A DNA stretch of 64,000 bases, taken from positions 1,860,001 to 1,924,000 of the forward strand of contig NC_089302.1 in the NCBI RefSeq assembly GCF_000512565.2, given 5' to 3'. Source of the stretch: Kwoniella dejecticola CBS 10117. Taxonomy: Eukaryota; Basidiomycota; Tremellomycetes; Tremellales; Cryptococcaceae. The notes beneath the pieces are model-generated. The model was not told where the DNA came from. It made no database searches and was given only the letters and a program-made list of their open reading frames with translations. Of the stretch, positions 11,322 to 22,989 are shown one piece after another. How positions within the stretch are numbered: the stretch's first letter is position 1; each line of letters starts with the position of its first letter. Both the position numbers and the translations under genes were made by a program.

Positions 11322-12813
11322 TCAGCCTAAGAATCCCCCAAAATTCGATTCCAGCGTCTCATAGATCGCGAAAATCATCGCCGAGCTCGGTGCGCTCTTC
11401 GCTATCGTCGTCCCGCATCCCGCATACAATCCCTTGATACCCCTCGATCTGTATATTATCTTGGCCATCTGCGCGAAGGACGGTGAGGGTTTGTTCGGGT
11501 TCAGTTCCGCCTGTGTCTGGATCGCAGATTTTATCGAATCCGCAGGGAAAAGCGATACAGTATATGCCACTCCTGCCATAGCACCCGAAATCATCAATTC
11601 AATTTTACTCAGATCGCCCTTCGTCACTTTCTTCCCTCCGCTTCCGCTCGGATCCACCCGATCTAATTTAGCTTGATGTTGAGCGATGAAAAGCCGAGCG
11701 GAATATTCGAAAGTTGCGAACCAAGCTGCAGATCCCCCCGTCTCCCTGAATAGCGTTCCGGTCTGCCCAAGCCAAAGTCCCTTGAACCCGGATCGCTTGA
11801 TGACGTCCCCTATCAGACTTATCGGTCCTTGTAATTTAGGTGCACCCGTTGCAGCGGTTGCAGCTTTCGAGCCTGAAGCTGAAGCGATATGTGGGGTGGT
11901 AGCGAATGGATGAGCTCCACTTTCAGGTAAAGCCTTGAGGGGAGATACGGCTCCTTCGAGGGCTATGCGCTGGACCTGCATTCGGCATTTGATCAATTCG
12001 ATGGGTGTGCTATTCCGAGGAGAAGCAGACAAAGGAAGATGGCAGCGGTGTCAGCTATTGAAGCTGCATCGCATCTTGTAAAACGCCATTGGAAAGGAGC
12101 TTGGAGAGAACCAGACCCCACTCACAGAACAAAACTAGCCATGAATCCTGCTCCACCACCAGCCACGGCCAATTCAGCCGTCGTCAGCTCTCTAGCCTTT
12201 CCTTTCCCTTTGCCCTGCCGTATATCTCCTGAGTTCGGTAGCTCAGGTCGGACAGCCAGTATGAGTTCTTTCCATTTATTATAACACAAGAACAAGGTAG
12301 CGTTCTCGCAAGCTGCCCCGACCAATGGCGCTGTGAGTCCCTATGTGCGTAGGCCGAGGCCGAATATCAGCATGACAGTATATGGACCGCAGTTTCGAAA
12401 CGAGGACAAAATGAAGTGAGGAGAGAGACAGGAGGAAGGTAGAGCGTACCCTATAGAGACCGAAGAGCCCTTCTTTCTGCCTTGTCTGGGTAAAACAGTC
12501 CCATGGTCCCTTGAACGTAGCTGGTCTATCGGTAGGCTGAGACTGTAATCGGACTTTGACTAAGTTCCATTTGAATCAACTCCTTGGTAAGCTGCGACTC
12601 ATCCGGATTTACTTATCTGGCTTTAGGCGAAATTTACCTAGATCGAATGGATGCTCAAACACTTTCGCTACCATACCAGCGACCTACCATCATTGGCATT
12701 GTATGACATGTCAGCCGGTCACTATAAGCTGAACAATCTAGCTTAAACGAGAAACTCACACTTCCAAAGGTAATGTCCTCAAGAGCATTTGAAGGTCCTT
12801 GTTCCGCTCCCAT
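11322..12813 (-). CDS. ORT1: Mitochondrial ornithine/basic amino acid carrier (Ort1 type)
   Basis: Five exons (12813-12760, 12683-12638, 12559-12450, 12340-12126, 12009-11322) give 370 residues. This is a mitochondrial carrier (SLC25) with three repeats, each carrying the Px[D/E]xx[K/R] signature: HPFDLVKVRL, TPIELIKCRMQ and FPADSIKSAIQ. Two segments point to the ornithine/arginine branch (yeast Ort1, Neurospora Arg-13): LVGAACENATLFLCYN after helix 2 and GLWLGQTGTLFRE after helix 3. Ort1 exports ornithine made in the matrix to cytosolic arginine synthesis. A low-complexity Ala-rich insert lies after repeat-2 signature TPIELIKC and makes the protein longer than yeast Ort1. A related basic amino acid carrier cannot be excluded. 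Confidence 0.88.
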
Positions 12814-13219
12814 ATTCGCTGGCTTCTCAACGCTTTAGATTCAGATTTAGTGGGCGTTATCGAGGCATAGGTATATATCAGGTTGATATCACAGGTGTAA
12901 AACTAATAATGGACGCAAAAGATAGTTATGTTTTGACGAAAGATTGCGGCTACGCCTGCATCTGCGAATTGTAAATATGAGGAATCCAGGCACGGTCGCA
13001 CCAAAAAACGTTGTCACGGTGCGGGTAAATTCACTTCCAAAACCAGCGCTTATGCGGGCGTTCATATGTCAAAAGGTCGATGCTTTGTCCGTCCTTATTA
13101 TCGGATGTCATAACATACGCAAATACGAGCACAAGTTCGATGTGATACAACGTTCCATGACACTACAATAGTCTAAATGACGAGAGTGAGGGGCCTTGGG
13201 TTAGGCTTCCTTCTTTGGG
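12814..13219. other. Intergenic
   Basis: About 400 bp of mixed sequence between the ORT1 start and the stop of the next minus-strand gene. No gene, repeat or RNA is evident. Confidence 0.5.
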
Positions 13220-14753
13220 CTACACCAATCCAGCTCTGAGCATGATTCCTCCGAAATCATCAAACGATAGACCCCTTTGTTCATGCTGCGTCGAAAAAAG
13301 AGCGACCATATCGGTGATCTGCTCATCACCATCATTGTCAGCTTCGGCATCCTGAGATGGTGATGCGTAGCCCTGTTCCAGAAGACTGATGAAAAGCTGC
13401 TCCACAAACATCGACGTACCTCTTCTTCTGTCCACATCTCGCCCAATTCTCTGACCCACTTCTTCACCTCGTCCCTTCCAAGTATTCCCGCCCGCTCGCT
13501 TCTTTTGGCTTGTTGACCGCCTGAAGGTTGCGGCGGCTTGAGCATCTCCCAAATATCCTTCGCCAATTCCTTTTGTCTACTATTCAGCCGAACTTTCCCA
13601 CTCTGATCAATTTCCAGATCCCTCTTCCCTCTGCCTCTACGTGCCCGCGAGCGTGACGGCGCCGGTGTCGAAGAATCCGTCTCTGCGAAATCCTTCGATT
13701 TCACCGTTGATGCTCTACTCTTTCCTTTTGCTCTGAACCTGGTCGACCGATCTTGAGCCTCCTGCCCGTATTCCGAACCTGAGAGTGATGACAATTCAGA
13801 TTCTTCTTCCTCACTTGGCAGTTCAAAGGTATGTTCCTGATCGTCTTCCTCTCCTTCGATGCCATCGCCATTGCCGTCAAGGTCTTTGTCTCCGTTCGAA
13901 TCGATATCATCGTCTTCCATTAGAGCAGCACACACAGCTCTAAAGTCTTTCAGCTCCACTCCACCCGCATCTGCATCTCCTTCTTCCCCGCCCCTCTTCT
14001 TCCGGATCGGGGGTTGATTGCGGCCCTCATCATCGTCCTCCCATCCCGAAGCTGAGGCTCTAAACACAGCTAAAACATCTTCGTCCGATGGTAGACCCAG
14101 CGAGGTAAGCAGGGAAGGTAAGAGGTGCAACGGTATGCGCTTGTTCACTGAAGGAGAGGTCGATCTTGGCGGATCGTTTTCGCCGTGATTCTTGAGTGAG
14201 TGTTCGGTTCCCGCATCTTCATCAGGCATGAATCCACCTTCGCCTCCCCCTTGACCCTCTTCGTCCACTACAAATCCCCCAGCACCTTCATCTTCATCCA
14301 CTATAAATCCTCCTCCCGCATCACCATCATCATCGAGCATGAACCCTCCAGCGGCATCTTCCCCTTCTAGCATGAATCCTCTTCCATCATCGTCATCCCT
14401 TGTGAAGTCTCCTACGCCTGCACTAGCGTTGGTGACTATATCTTGCTCCTTGACTCGTGCAGGCTTGTTCAGCTTTCTACGCTTGTTCGATCGATTCTCA
14501 TAGATGGCTATACCTCTTTGGAAAGCTCTGTCGATCCTATTTCGTTGTCTGGCATTGAGAGCTGCAAATTCAGGGTCCACATCCGGATCTTGATCTCCGC
14601 TGGTTCCCGGTCGTGATGGTGTCGCAGCTGCAGTCGCAGATGTCGAGCCAGAGCCGGAAGCCGCCGTTCGACGAGGACGAGACTATCCAGACGAATGAGT
14701 TATGTGACCATACCCTGTGCCCACGCCATCAAGAAGGAGAGTTGACTTACCAT
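13220..14753 (-). CDS. Acidic protein with GGF repeats and EF-hand-like segments, family unassigned
   Basis: Three exons (14753-14751, 14682-13420, 13351-13220) give 465 residues. The first exon is only the ATG. An Arg/Ser leader is followed by a conserved-looking basic helix (RQRNRIDRAFQRG). After it come five copies of GF[M/I/V]xx[D/E] in Asp/Glu-rich sequence (such as GGFMLDDD, GGFIVDED, GGFVVDEE). Two calmodulin-like halves follow. One runs LPSLLTSLGLPSDEDVLAVF to GVELKDFRAV. The C-terminal one has ADNDGDEQI, a degenerate calcium loop lacking the final Glu, and SFDDFGGIMLRAG at the end. The split acidic linker contains nuclear-type basic patches. The fold suggests a centrin/Rad33-like protein, but that is inference. 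The last acceptor could also be about 17 nt earlier in the same frame class. Confidence 0.75.
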
Positions 14754-16749
14754 CCTGAACCCCCAGAAGGATTTCTATGTATAGACAAATATGATTAGAA
14801 CGCTGGATATAATATCGTTCTTGCGAGCTAATCAAAACACAGTGATCTATTCCGACGTCCACAACAATGCAAATAGCATCTCGGATCGGCCTGATCAACT
14901 TTCCCACGGTCTGGCTACCTACCAACTACGACGTCATACGTAATCTAGGCAAGCCGAAATCCAGCCAGAGGCCAGAGACCGCCTATACGTACGTTCACCT
15001 TAGTGGATTTAGGCTTCTCATGCAATTCGCGTCATTTGACCTATTCTCCTTTGGCAACGTACTCCCGTCAAGAGTAGTACGCCGGTCGTTCCAGCCAGAA
15101 TGTGCTGGCTGCTCGGTTCCCCTTTTGGGTTTCTGTAGTCATTTGGCAACACGTCTTGGTCCGCCTTGATTACTGTTCTGAGCCAGTGCGTCTTTTCGCA
15201 AGTCAATCATGCCTCATGCCTCAGGTCGGAGGCATCATGAATGCAAGTCAATCTTTTAGGCAGCGCAAGTTGAGATTTGCATGGTCTGGATCAAGGGCGA
15301 CGAAATCATGCTCGAACTACCGGCTATAACCATCATCCCTTTCTGTTCCTCACCAAATTGAACCGTCAGACACCTCTCGAATGCAGATACCGGCTCTCGT
15401 GAGATGGATCCGCTCTGGAGACCTTCATGATACCAAAATAACCAGTACTGATCGCCGTGGCGCTGGCTTGAGCGTCAGCATGAGGCATACGAACAAATGT
15501 ACCAGACATCTAGGTGGGATGCGCACGACTGCGCCTGTCATGTATGGTGGATGATTACGGGAAGATCTGAATTAGAGTTTAGTTATGATCTTCAGGAAAA
15601 AAAGTCCTTTCCGTCGGTTGTTTTTACCTTTTTCGGAATTTATCTATCTCCATGAGGTCGTCTTCAGCTGGCAGCCTTATAGACTCTGATGCGCTTTCCT
15701 GCTTTTCGTCCATGGCCCTTACAGGGATATCAGCTTTTCTTGATCATGTGAATCGTCTCTTATCCCTGGATTTATCATAATTCCCAATTCCCAATTGATC
15801 ATCGTGCCCGTTGCCTGCTTAGATTCTTGCACTTTTACACGACACGACATCACACGAGGGCGTTTTGTCTCATATCTGTCTCGGCTGGGTAGCTAGCTAC
15901 TCTGTTCTGAGAGCTCAACTGAGCATCCAATTGAAAGTAAGATGAGATTTATCAGCGTATTAGCATGACGTGAGGTTCGAGGAGAGGATCAAGCCATACC
16001 GTACTATACCATAACTCGGTACAATCTGGACCGGCTGGTCAATACCTTTATCTCGCACAGTCTAAACATTCCTTGATTCTGAGAATATGCAGAGGTCTCA
16101 CTTCAGATCGACAGGCGATTGACAGGTAACAGCTGATAGTCTTCCCCTATTCCTTGTCTTGCCTTACCTCGCTCTACAGTCACCTATTTACATCCGAAAG
16201 CAACGACAAGACCAACTTGAGGGCGAGAATTCAACCAAAGCATCGGTGCCGTGATTAGAGGCTACGTGTGAAGGGTTTACGAGATCGACTGGAAACGTTA
16301 AATTCATGCCTATTTGGTCATGGTTAAGACTGCCGTCATCTTTTCGTTTGGCCAATAGTCGAAGCATGAAGTAGTGTGCGACAAGTACGACCTCGAGTAC
16401 GCAACTGCAGATCGCACGAGTATCACATCATCACTTGCTTTTATACTTATATCTATGATCGCTGCTAGACCGCATTATACACGCACACCACTCCAGTCAG
16501 TCAATCCAACAACCGAAGTGATCCACCGTCCTCGCTTAGAAGCTAGCTCGAAGAGTGAACAGCACAATCAGTTTTGTGCATCGTATCGTGCATCGTATCG
16601 TGCATCGTATCGTTGGAGGAGGGATAGAATTAGAATAGATGCGGATATAACGTAGACGGATAAACTTCCGAGGTTCCAGTTGTTCTAGAAGGACGTCGAA
16701 GGGCAAGACCAAGCCGGGCTAACCGTATCGCCATCGCGGTATCGTTCAC
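14754..16749. other. Gene-poor 2 kb stretch
   Basis: No frame longer than about 100 codons, no splice-consistent exons and no RNA gene signature were found. It holds the promoter of the seven-helix gene to the right and a 12-nt tandem repeat at 16576-16611. It may include a long 5' leader. Confidence 0.45.
16576..16611. repeat. Three tandem copies of a 12-mer
   Basis: GTGCATCGTATC occurs three times head to tail about 140 bp upstream of the seven-helix protein start codon. The copies are identical, so the expansion is recent. It probably lies in the promoter or 5' UTR. Confidence 0.95.
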
Positions 16750-19069
16750 ATGTCCATCGAGTCAGAAGAGAAGATGACCCAATGGCAAGATGCCCCCTAC
16801 CTGCATTTTCCTAACAGCACCTATCTCGATTCCCTATCCAACGATACCGACCCATACACCATATATTACGGCCAAGCAGCTATCGTCTCTACCAGTCAAG
16901 TCATAGCCTATGGCGTTCTTAACATACTGGGTATAATATTACTCTTATTGTTAGTTGGCACGATTTTACTCTCCGGGAATAACCTGATACCTCGATGGAT
17001 ACGGAATCGATTACCTCTTCCGAAGAACAACATCGATGCCAGATCAGGGAATGGGAACAAAGAAGCTCAAAGTCGTCGCCAGATGAACGCAACAAGGCGA
17101 AGAACAAACGGTGGATTTCGTATAGGGACGAAGATTCAGAGGGATCCATGTCTCATCAACGCCTTCATAGTGATCATGTTGGTCAACCTCCTCAATCTCC
17201 TGTACTGGTTAGCGAACCACGGGAGGATAAGCAGTGTGGAGATCATCTACCTGCCTCATCCGAAATTATGTAGGGCTCAAGCTATACTCCAAGCTGGATC
17301 TCAGGCTGCTCAGATGTCTGTGGTCTTATCCGTCGTTCTCAGAGTGAGTGATCTGACGCCGCTACGAGCGATCATCATGCCTTCGGCAGACAAACTGACG
17401 ATTCTCGTTGTACCATCATTTCAGCTATGGCTCAAGACTATCACTTTGACAACACCTTGTTTCGATAGATTCCGAGGAAAAGCTACTCTGCTAATCGTAA
17501 GTCGAAGAACTTAGTGAACATTGGAGCTGCCACGCGAATGATACCTGACGAGCGGGAGCTGATCCTGGGAATGATACTCAGTTACTGGCACTGCCTTACC
17601 TGTTCGTATTGGGCTTCGTACCTCGGATGATCATCGTATGTTGTCCTCACCTATTGACCTCGTGATTCAATTCTGCAACTAACAAGACATTGTTCCATTT
17701 TTACAGTTGACGATGGACAGCAAACAGCCTCTGCTCATCGTTCGTCCAGATTCTCTTCACTCACTAGTATTCAGTACAAGCTGATCATGGTCGTTCTGCT
17801 GTTTAGCCTACGCCGTTCTACTGTTCTCTTCTCGATTTGACGATGTGAGTATCGTTTTCTTCCTATATCGCCCGATTATATACGATTTAGCTGATGCATT
17901 TCCGATTAGTCGAAAAGCATATCAGATCTTGACAGGGGTGATAGCCATCATAACACTTATAATGGAACGTGAGTCGGTAGTCTCCCTCAATCCTAATCAG
18001 TACGCCTTCTGTGCCATTTATTCAGCTGACATCATCATGGTATCTGTCGGTTTTTACCATTTCAGTATGGGTAATACACCTAATCACCAAACATTTCCGC
18101 CAAACCTCCCGGACCTCCAACCTAGCCAACGCCTCCATCTCCTCTGCTCACGGTATCCGCCTGAACCTCACTCGTCCTCAGCGTATTCTCAAACGATCAT
18201 TCTACATCCGGGTCTCCCTCTTCGTCTTCTGGACAATGGGAATGATCATGGCCACCCTATACCAAGCATTTGACAAAACCATCACTGATTCAAATAGCGA
18301 TTTCGTTTTCGCCTCTATGGGTCTGATCGCATTTGTGTGTTTCGCCTCGCAATCTGATATCCTCAGAGCATGGAACATACCCTCGACTTCTGAGGAATGG
18401 CGGCATATCCTAAAAATGCCTCGGGAAGAGAAACAACATGGATTGCCTAGACACAATCAGAGGGATTTCAAGTTGTCTTTCCGCAGACAGGGTGGGAATG
18501 AAGTACCTGTACCTTCAGGTATACCTCAGAGTGCAGTGGGTGTTACGCCGCCTGAACTAGATCTGGGAGACTTCTTGGGCGATTCGTCCCCCGGAAGAAA
18601 TCAGGACGGGGACGGGCAGGGAGACGAAGAGCGAGTACAGGAGATTATCATTCGGAATAACACGATGACTACGACGACGGCAGGAAGTATGACGAGCGGA
18701 GGAGCTACTTCCTCAGGACAAGAGGTGTTTTCCTTGACTTCTTACTCAAGAGGAGATACTTCGTCAGGCAAAGAAGAACACGAATTTTACGAAGAGAAAC
18801 CCCCAATTGAAAGTCTGGGATCGGGCACCGGGCTGGGATTGGGATTCAATATGAACATGAATAGAAGTATGGATCTGGACCCACCAGCACTCGGGTCAAG
18901 GGGGATGATTGTTACGCTCCAGGAAGGGATGTCAGTAGAAGAAGACTTGAACCTGGTGATTAGCCTCAATAGAGATAGTCAGAGAGGAGGAAATGGCAAT
19001 AATGCAAGATATGATCGATATGGAAATGGTCATGGAAATGGCAGGACGGATTCAGAAGACATAGTTTAG
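16750..19069 (+). CDS. Orphan seven-transmembrane receptor-like protein
   Basis: Seven exons (16750-17343, 17425-17496, 17582-17635, 17707-17739, 17807-17844, 17910-17968, 18066-19069) give 617 residues. Seven hydrophobic segments are visible, for example IAYGVLNILGIILLLLLVGT, INAFIVIMLVNLLNLLYWL, QAAQMSVVLSVVL, LPYLFVLGFVPRMII, ILTGVIAIITLIM, IRVSLFVFWTMGM and FASMGLIAFVCFA. The N-terminus has possible N-glycosylation sites (NSTY). A Cys pair (LCRAQ before helix 3 and PFYC in the second outer loop) fits a GPCR-type disulfide. The tail of about 240 residues is Ser/Gly/Asn-rich and probably cytosolic. It resembles a class of uncharacterised basidiomycete seven-helix proteins; I cannot name a ligand. 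Exon phases agree throughout, with one GTTCGT donor. Confidence 0.82.
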
Positions 19070-19391
19070 ATTTAGATCATCTAGATACTGTAAGGTAGTT
19101 GTAGAGAGATATTAATCGATTTTGTAAACTGTTGTACTTTGTCGAGTCGATTCGGAAATCGGTAGCTGTACAAGTAGTTCGTGATGAACCATCACATCAT
19201 GACGCATGAAATCGTCAATCCAAGACCAGTGTGGAAATTAGGTCGCTAGATATCCTGTTACATACTTGAGCTTGCAATTCGGATAAAACGTCCAAGTCAA
19301 AAAGAGTGCATCATACTTCTATCTTAGTACAAGAAGTCCTTCCATCTTCGTCTGCTTGACTAGTCAGGTGGGCTATCTCTGCTGGTTGCAT
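19070..19391. other. Convergent 3' flanks
   Basis: Short space between two converging stop codons. It is AT-rich, consistent with two 3' UTRs. No gene seen. Confidence 0.6.
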
Positions 19392-20436
19392 TCAAGGCGC
19401 CACCTTAGTCTCCTCCCATTCGCCATCGCCCTGTCTTCTATACTGAGTGCGTCTATTTGGCACAGGTTTCAATTCGAGGTATTCGACGGCTTCAGGCGCA
19501 ATAGCGATGATTGCGAAATGATCGTATGCGTTTTGGATCGTCTTCTGTTCTTCCGGCTTGTCCTGTTTGCGCATACGTATCGGAATGTCATTCCATGATC
19601 CAATCTCGCGAATAAGGAGGTCAATTGAAAGCGAGGACGATAAAGCTGATGGAGGTTTCGAGCCATCCTTCGGAGGGAAGTAGGAGGCTGGGAGTGTTCG
19701 TTTGCGCCATGTGCGGCGCACAATGCAGAAGAGGTAGGGTCAACTCACAGACTCAGCAGGAATAGTCTCCGGCCACTTATCGCTCCCCTCAACCTCATCC
19801 AACTTCTTCCCAGGTGGTGGTCTTCCGAACCCGGCCCTCAAATGACCGCTTACTCCTTTCCACAACTCCTTTCTCTTATTTTCCCACCATTCAGCACTTC
19901 CCTCTTCGTCTGTCTGACCCTCCACTCCGAGTGTCTTGAAAGCCTTTTGGAGGTCTTGGGAAGGGTGGATCGTAGCTGCCGGTCCGGTGATTCGGAATTG
20001 GACATTGGTGGGCTCAATCCACCATGCGACCTCGGTCGTAGCTGAGTGAGCGAGGTGTTGGGGCTTGGCCATTCGGGTATCTGTCGTTGTAAGTAAGAGG
20101 CCGTTCGAAGTGACTAACGATTAAATCCACAGCCATAAGAAAACTTCGATCAGTGATGTCCAAAGACTGGCGGCTTGTACTCGCCCCATTTCGACTGAGT
20201 TCTTGGGGGTGAGGTTGGAAGTCGACTTACTTCCTCGATGAATCACGAATCGGACTTTGGGTTTACCCTCTTCGGACAAAGTCGAGAATGCATACGCTAC
20301 GTCAGGACAATCCAAATGTCGTCAGCTTATCGCGCTTTCTTTACGATGCAGACATCTAGGCTTATCGCTCACTGGTCGATTTGGGATTCTCCTTGAGCTG
20401 CTGCTCGACTAGAGGTAACCATTGAGGCTTTGACAT
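19392..20436 (-). CDS. FMN-binding split-barrel protein, pyridoxamine 5'-phosphate oxidase Alr4036-like
   Basis: Four exons (20436-20373, 20296-20231, 20113-19749, 19667-19392) give 256 residues. The start MSKPQWLPLVEQQL and the segments VRFVIHRG, LLLTTTDTRM and VAWWIEPTNVQFRITG match the family of FMN-dependent PNPOx-like proteins typified by Alr4036. The Trp/Trp/Arg/Pro-rich stretch ending in FGRPPPGK and the C-terminal FAIIAIAPEAVEYLEL and GEWEETKVAP also fit. These bind FMN in a split beta-barrel. Vitamin B6 oxidase activity is possible but unproven for the fungal members. The last intron is chosen by frame: donor GTGAGT at 19748 with acceptor CCGAAG at 19668. A closer AG gives the wrong frame unless a poor GTTGAC donor is used, so residues around that junction are uncertain. 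Confidence 0.85.
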
Positions 20437-20865
20437 TTTGCGGCGTAATACGTTGGTTGAGAACAGGATGAAGAAGTAGTTGTCGAAAAATCTGAGAGTC
20501 AAGCGCGATAGGAAAGTGTGAAGACTTGTATTAGATCAAGTTGAAAGATCTCTCGCAATGGCAATTGACAGCAATGGGAATTTGTCTTTTACAGTCATGT
20601 CATGATGATACAGTCCTCCCGACGATCGATAAGGTGTCATGGGCGATCAACCTCCACTTTGATTTGCGTCACCTCTTCCACCCATGCCGTCATCGTCAGA
20701 AAGCCCTTCAACTATCAGAATACAAGCTCCTCAGTGCTCAATGAAGAAACGCATGTATACACGCAACGTAAGACTTGGACCTTAACCCTCAAGTGACGAT
20801 AATGGATGCTATCATCTCTGCTGTTGTATTCCGATGATAATGTACTATGATGGTGAATATGTGTA
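20437..20865. other. Intergenic
   Basis: The promoter side of the FMN-binding protein gene meets the 3' flank of the next minus-strand gene. Nothing recognisable was found. Confidence 0.5.
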
Positions 20866-22325
20866 CTATATGACGGAAGCCACTTGCGTGTTGACGAAAG
20901 TATCTATACTCAATTCCGCACTTTCAGGCTTGACAACTCCAGCTTTGGCCAGAACCCTATGACCGCCAGAGGGGGTTGAAAGATATTAGCTCCAGCTTTC
21001 GTCCATTCCTTGAGACCTCGTTTGCACCTCGTACAGGGCAATGTGACTCACCGAAGTGTCTCTCTCACTATATCCTCTTTGACCTCCAATAAATGCTCTT
21101 CCCACTTCACGCTCTTCAACCACTCCTTGACATCTTCCTTATCGTGCCCAAAGTAAGAGTGCACGAAGTCTATATCGTCCTTCTCTCGCGCTTGCGGCGA
21201 GTTGAAGTTCTGTACGTAGGGCTGTAAGGATAATAAGAAGGTCTTAATGCTTTCTGAGGATGTAGAAGGTGAAGCTGCGATGTGCCAACATGGCCAAGGC
21301 GCTACCGGTGGTCAATTGTGATTCATTTAGCTCATTGCGCATTTATTCGATTGTCTTCGCCTACTCCGATGGGATAAGGTTATAGATGGGATTGAAAGGA
21401 TGGACTTACTATATACTGAGCCTATGAATCGGACTTCACCAGAATCCACGTATGGTTTAGTAGTGAACCATTCCCATAGAAATACCGAGGCTAATGCCGC
21501 AGCCGCATCATCAGCTATGACTGTCCAAGCTGTGAATCAATTGGTGATTGTGCTCACTCTCGCCAGAATTGACAGAATCTCGAAGTGGCTTGAATTGGCC
21601 ATTTACTGTACAACCGATATTAGCTTTCCCCCAGATTCCATTCCGTCGTCGTCTGACTCGAATAGTGATGATCCGATTCTCACCTTTGAACTTGGGCTGT
21701 TCATCCTCTGTCCAACCTTCATTCAACGATAGGACCGAAGCCATCACCTGAGATCCACTAATCGACTCCTCCTTATCAGCTCACGTCATTGTTATATATG
21801 ATGGTCGGACAAGTTTAACTGACCTTCCTAATCGCGATATACCAAATGTCGTGCCTTTCAAATCATCCACCGAATTGTATTTACTGTCTTTACCCGTTAT
21901 GATGGCCCTAAACACGCACGAGACATCCCGTCAATCAGGCTGCCTATTCCACCGAAGGGACGCTCCTGGTATTCGGTCAAATGATCCTATACGTACCATC
22001 TTAGAGGACTGGCGATATACCTTCCAACAAGCTTATAAGAGGTTTGACCATTCGCAATTCCCGCAATGAGAGCATCCGTCAAAGCTGTTCCATAAGCACA
22101 AATGCGTGAAGAGTGAGCAATACTGCTCAGTGCGACGGAGGTCATTAATTAGTTTGACTCACCTATACACAGATCGATCTCTCCACTCTTCAACTTGACT
22201 TGCATCTCCCCAGTCCCACCTGGACATTCTACCAATTCGAAGGTCTCCCCTTTATCCTGCGCTGCGAATTGCAAGAGCGGAGAGAGGAAATGTTCCCTGT
22301 GCCACCCTATTTTGAGCTTGGTCAT
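20866..22325 (-). CDS. Ca3427-like periplasmic-binding-fold (PBP2) protein
   Basis: Eight exons (22325-22163, 22084-21997, 21907-21824, 21757-21684, 21605-21558, 21529-21410, 21301-21052, 20956-20866) give 305 residues. This is the bilobed fold of bacterial ABC-transporter solute receptors in the branch represented by Candida Ca3427, related to NMT1/Thi5. Recognisable segments are KLKIGWHREHFLSPLLQF, CPGGTGEMQVKLKSGEIDL, ISRLGSGSQVMASVLSL, FLWEWFTTKPYVDSGEVRF and TPWPCWHIAAS. There is no signal peptide and no neighbouring permease, so a soluble ligand-binding or enzymatic role in the cytosol is more likely than transport. The Thi5 active-site Cys-rich loop is not evident, so HMP synthesis should not be assumed. 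All exon phases close. The nearby FMN/B6-type gene hints at cofactor metabolism, weakly. Confidence 0.9.
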
Positions 22326-22989
22326 TTTGCTGATATGCGTGGTGAGTGAATCAGGAGATCTGAAACGACCAAAAGATGTATGAAGTAAGTTTGAACCTGC
22401 AACGAAGACGCGATCGGTCATGATCCTAAGATCAGGTATCGGCTATCGCCGTGATGACTGACTGTAGCTGACATGCAAGATATGACTGATGGTCTCACTA
22501 AACCTCATAGCCCCGTCAAGAGCGAGTATTTCATGACGACCACAATGAGCAGAGCTAGCGATAGGCAAATTGAGTGGGTCTGCCATCCGCGGTGCTGACG
22601 TTTCACTAACACCTTCCTCAAACTGCGGTTCCCCTTCGCACATCAGTAGCCTCTGCCTATGTGCTCTCCTTGCTCCCAGCTTACGCATCAATGATATCCA
22701 ATCGACCAGTTTTGCCTCGAAGACTCAGAGAGGCAGATCCCAGGCTAGGTCAGCTCAATCATTTTCTTCTTAGGCTCCTTAGGTTGAATGACATCCTGTA
22801 TCTTCCCTTCGCGAAATTCGTGGTATGCGATATCGGAAATGTCATAACACCCCAAAGAGGTCAAACGATCTGTAGCAATTCTACAATAATAATCGTTTCT
22901 TTCCCTTCTCCCTTCCCCTTCCGCGATCCTCTCCCTCAATCATTCCACTAAAAGCGAATCTCTATCTATCCTTAGATCAGAAATCAGAT
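22326..22989. other. Intergenic
   Basis: About 660 bp between the PBP-fold gene start and the eL14 stop. Short frames exist on both strands but none has splice continuity or a domain. The CT-rich run near 22900-22930 is on the 3' side of eL14. Confidence 0.5.
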
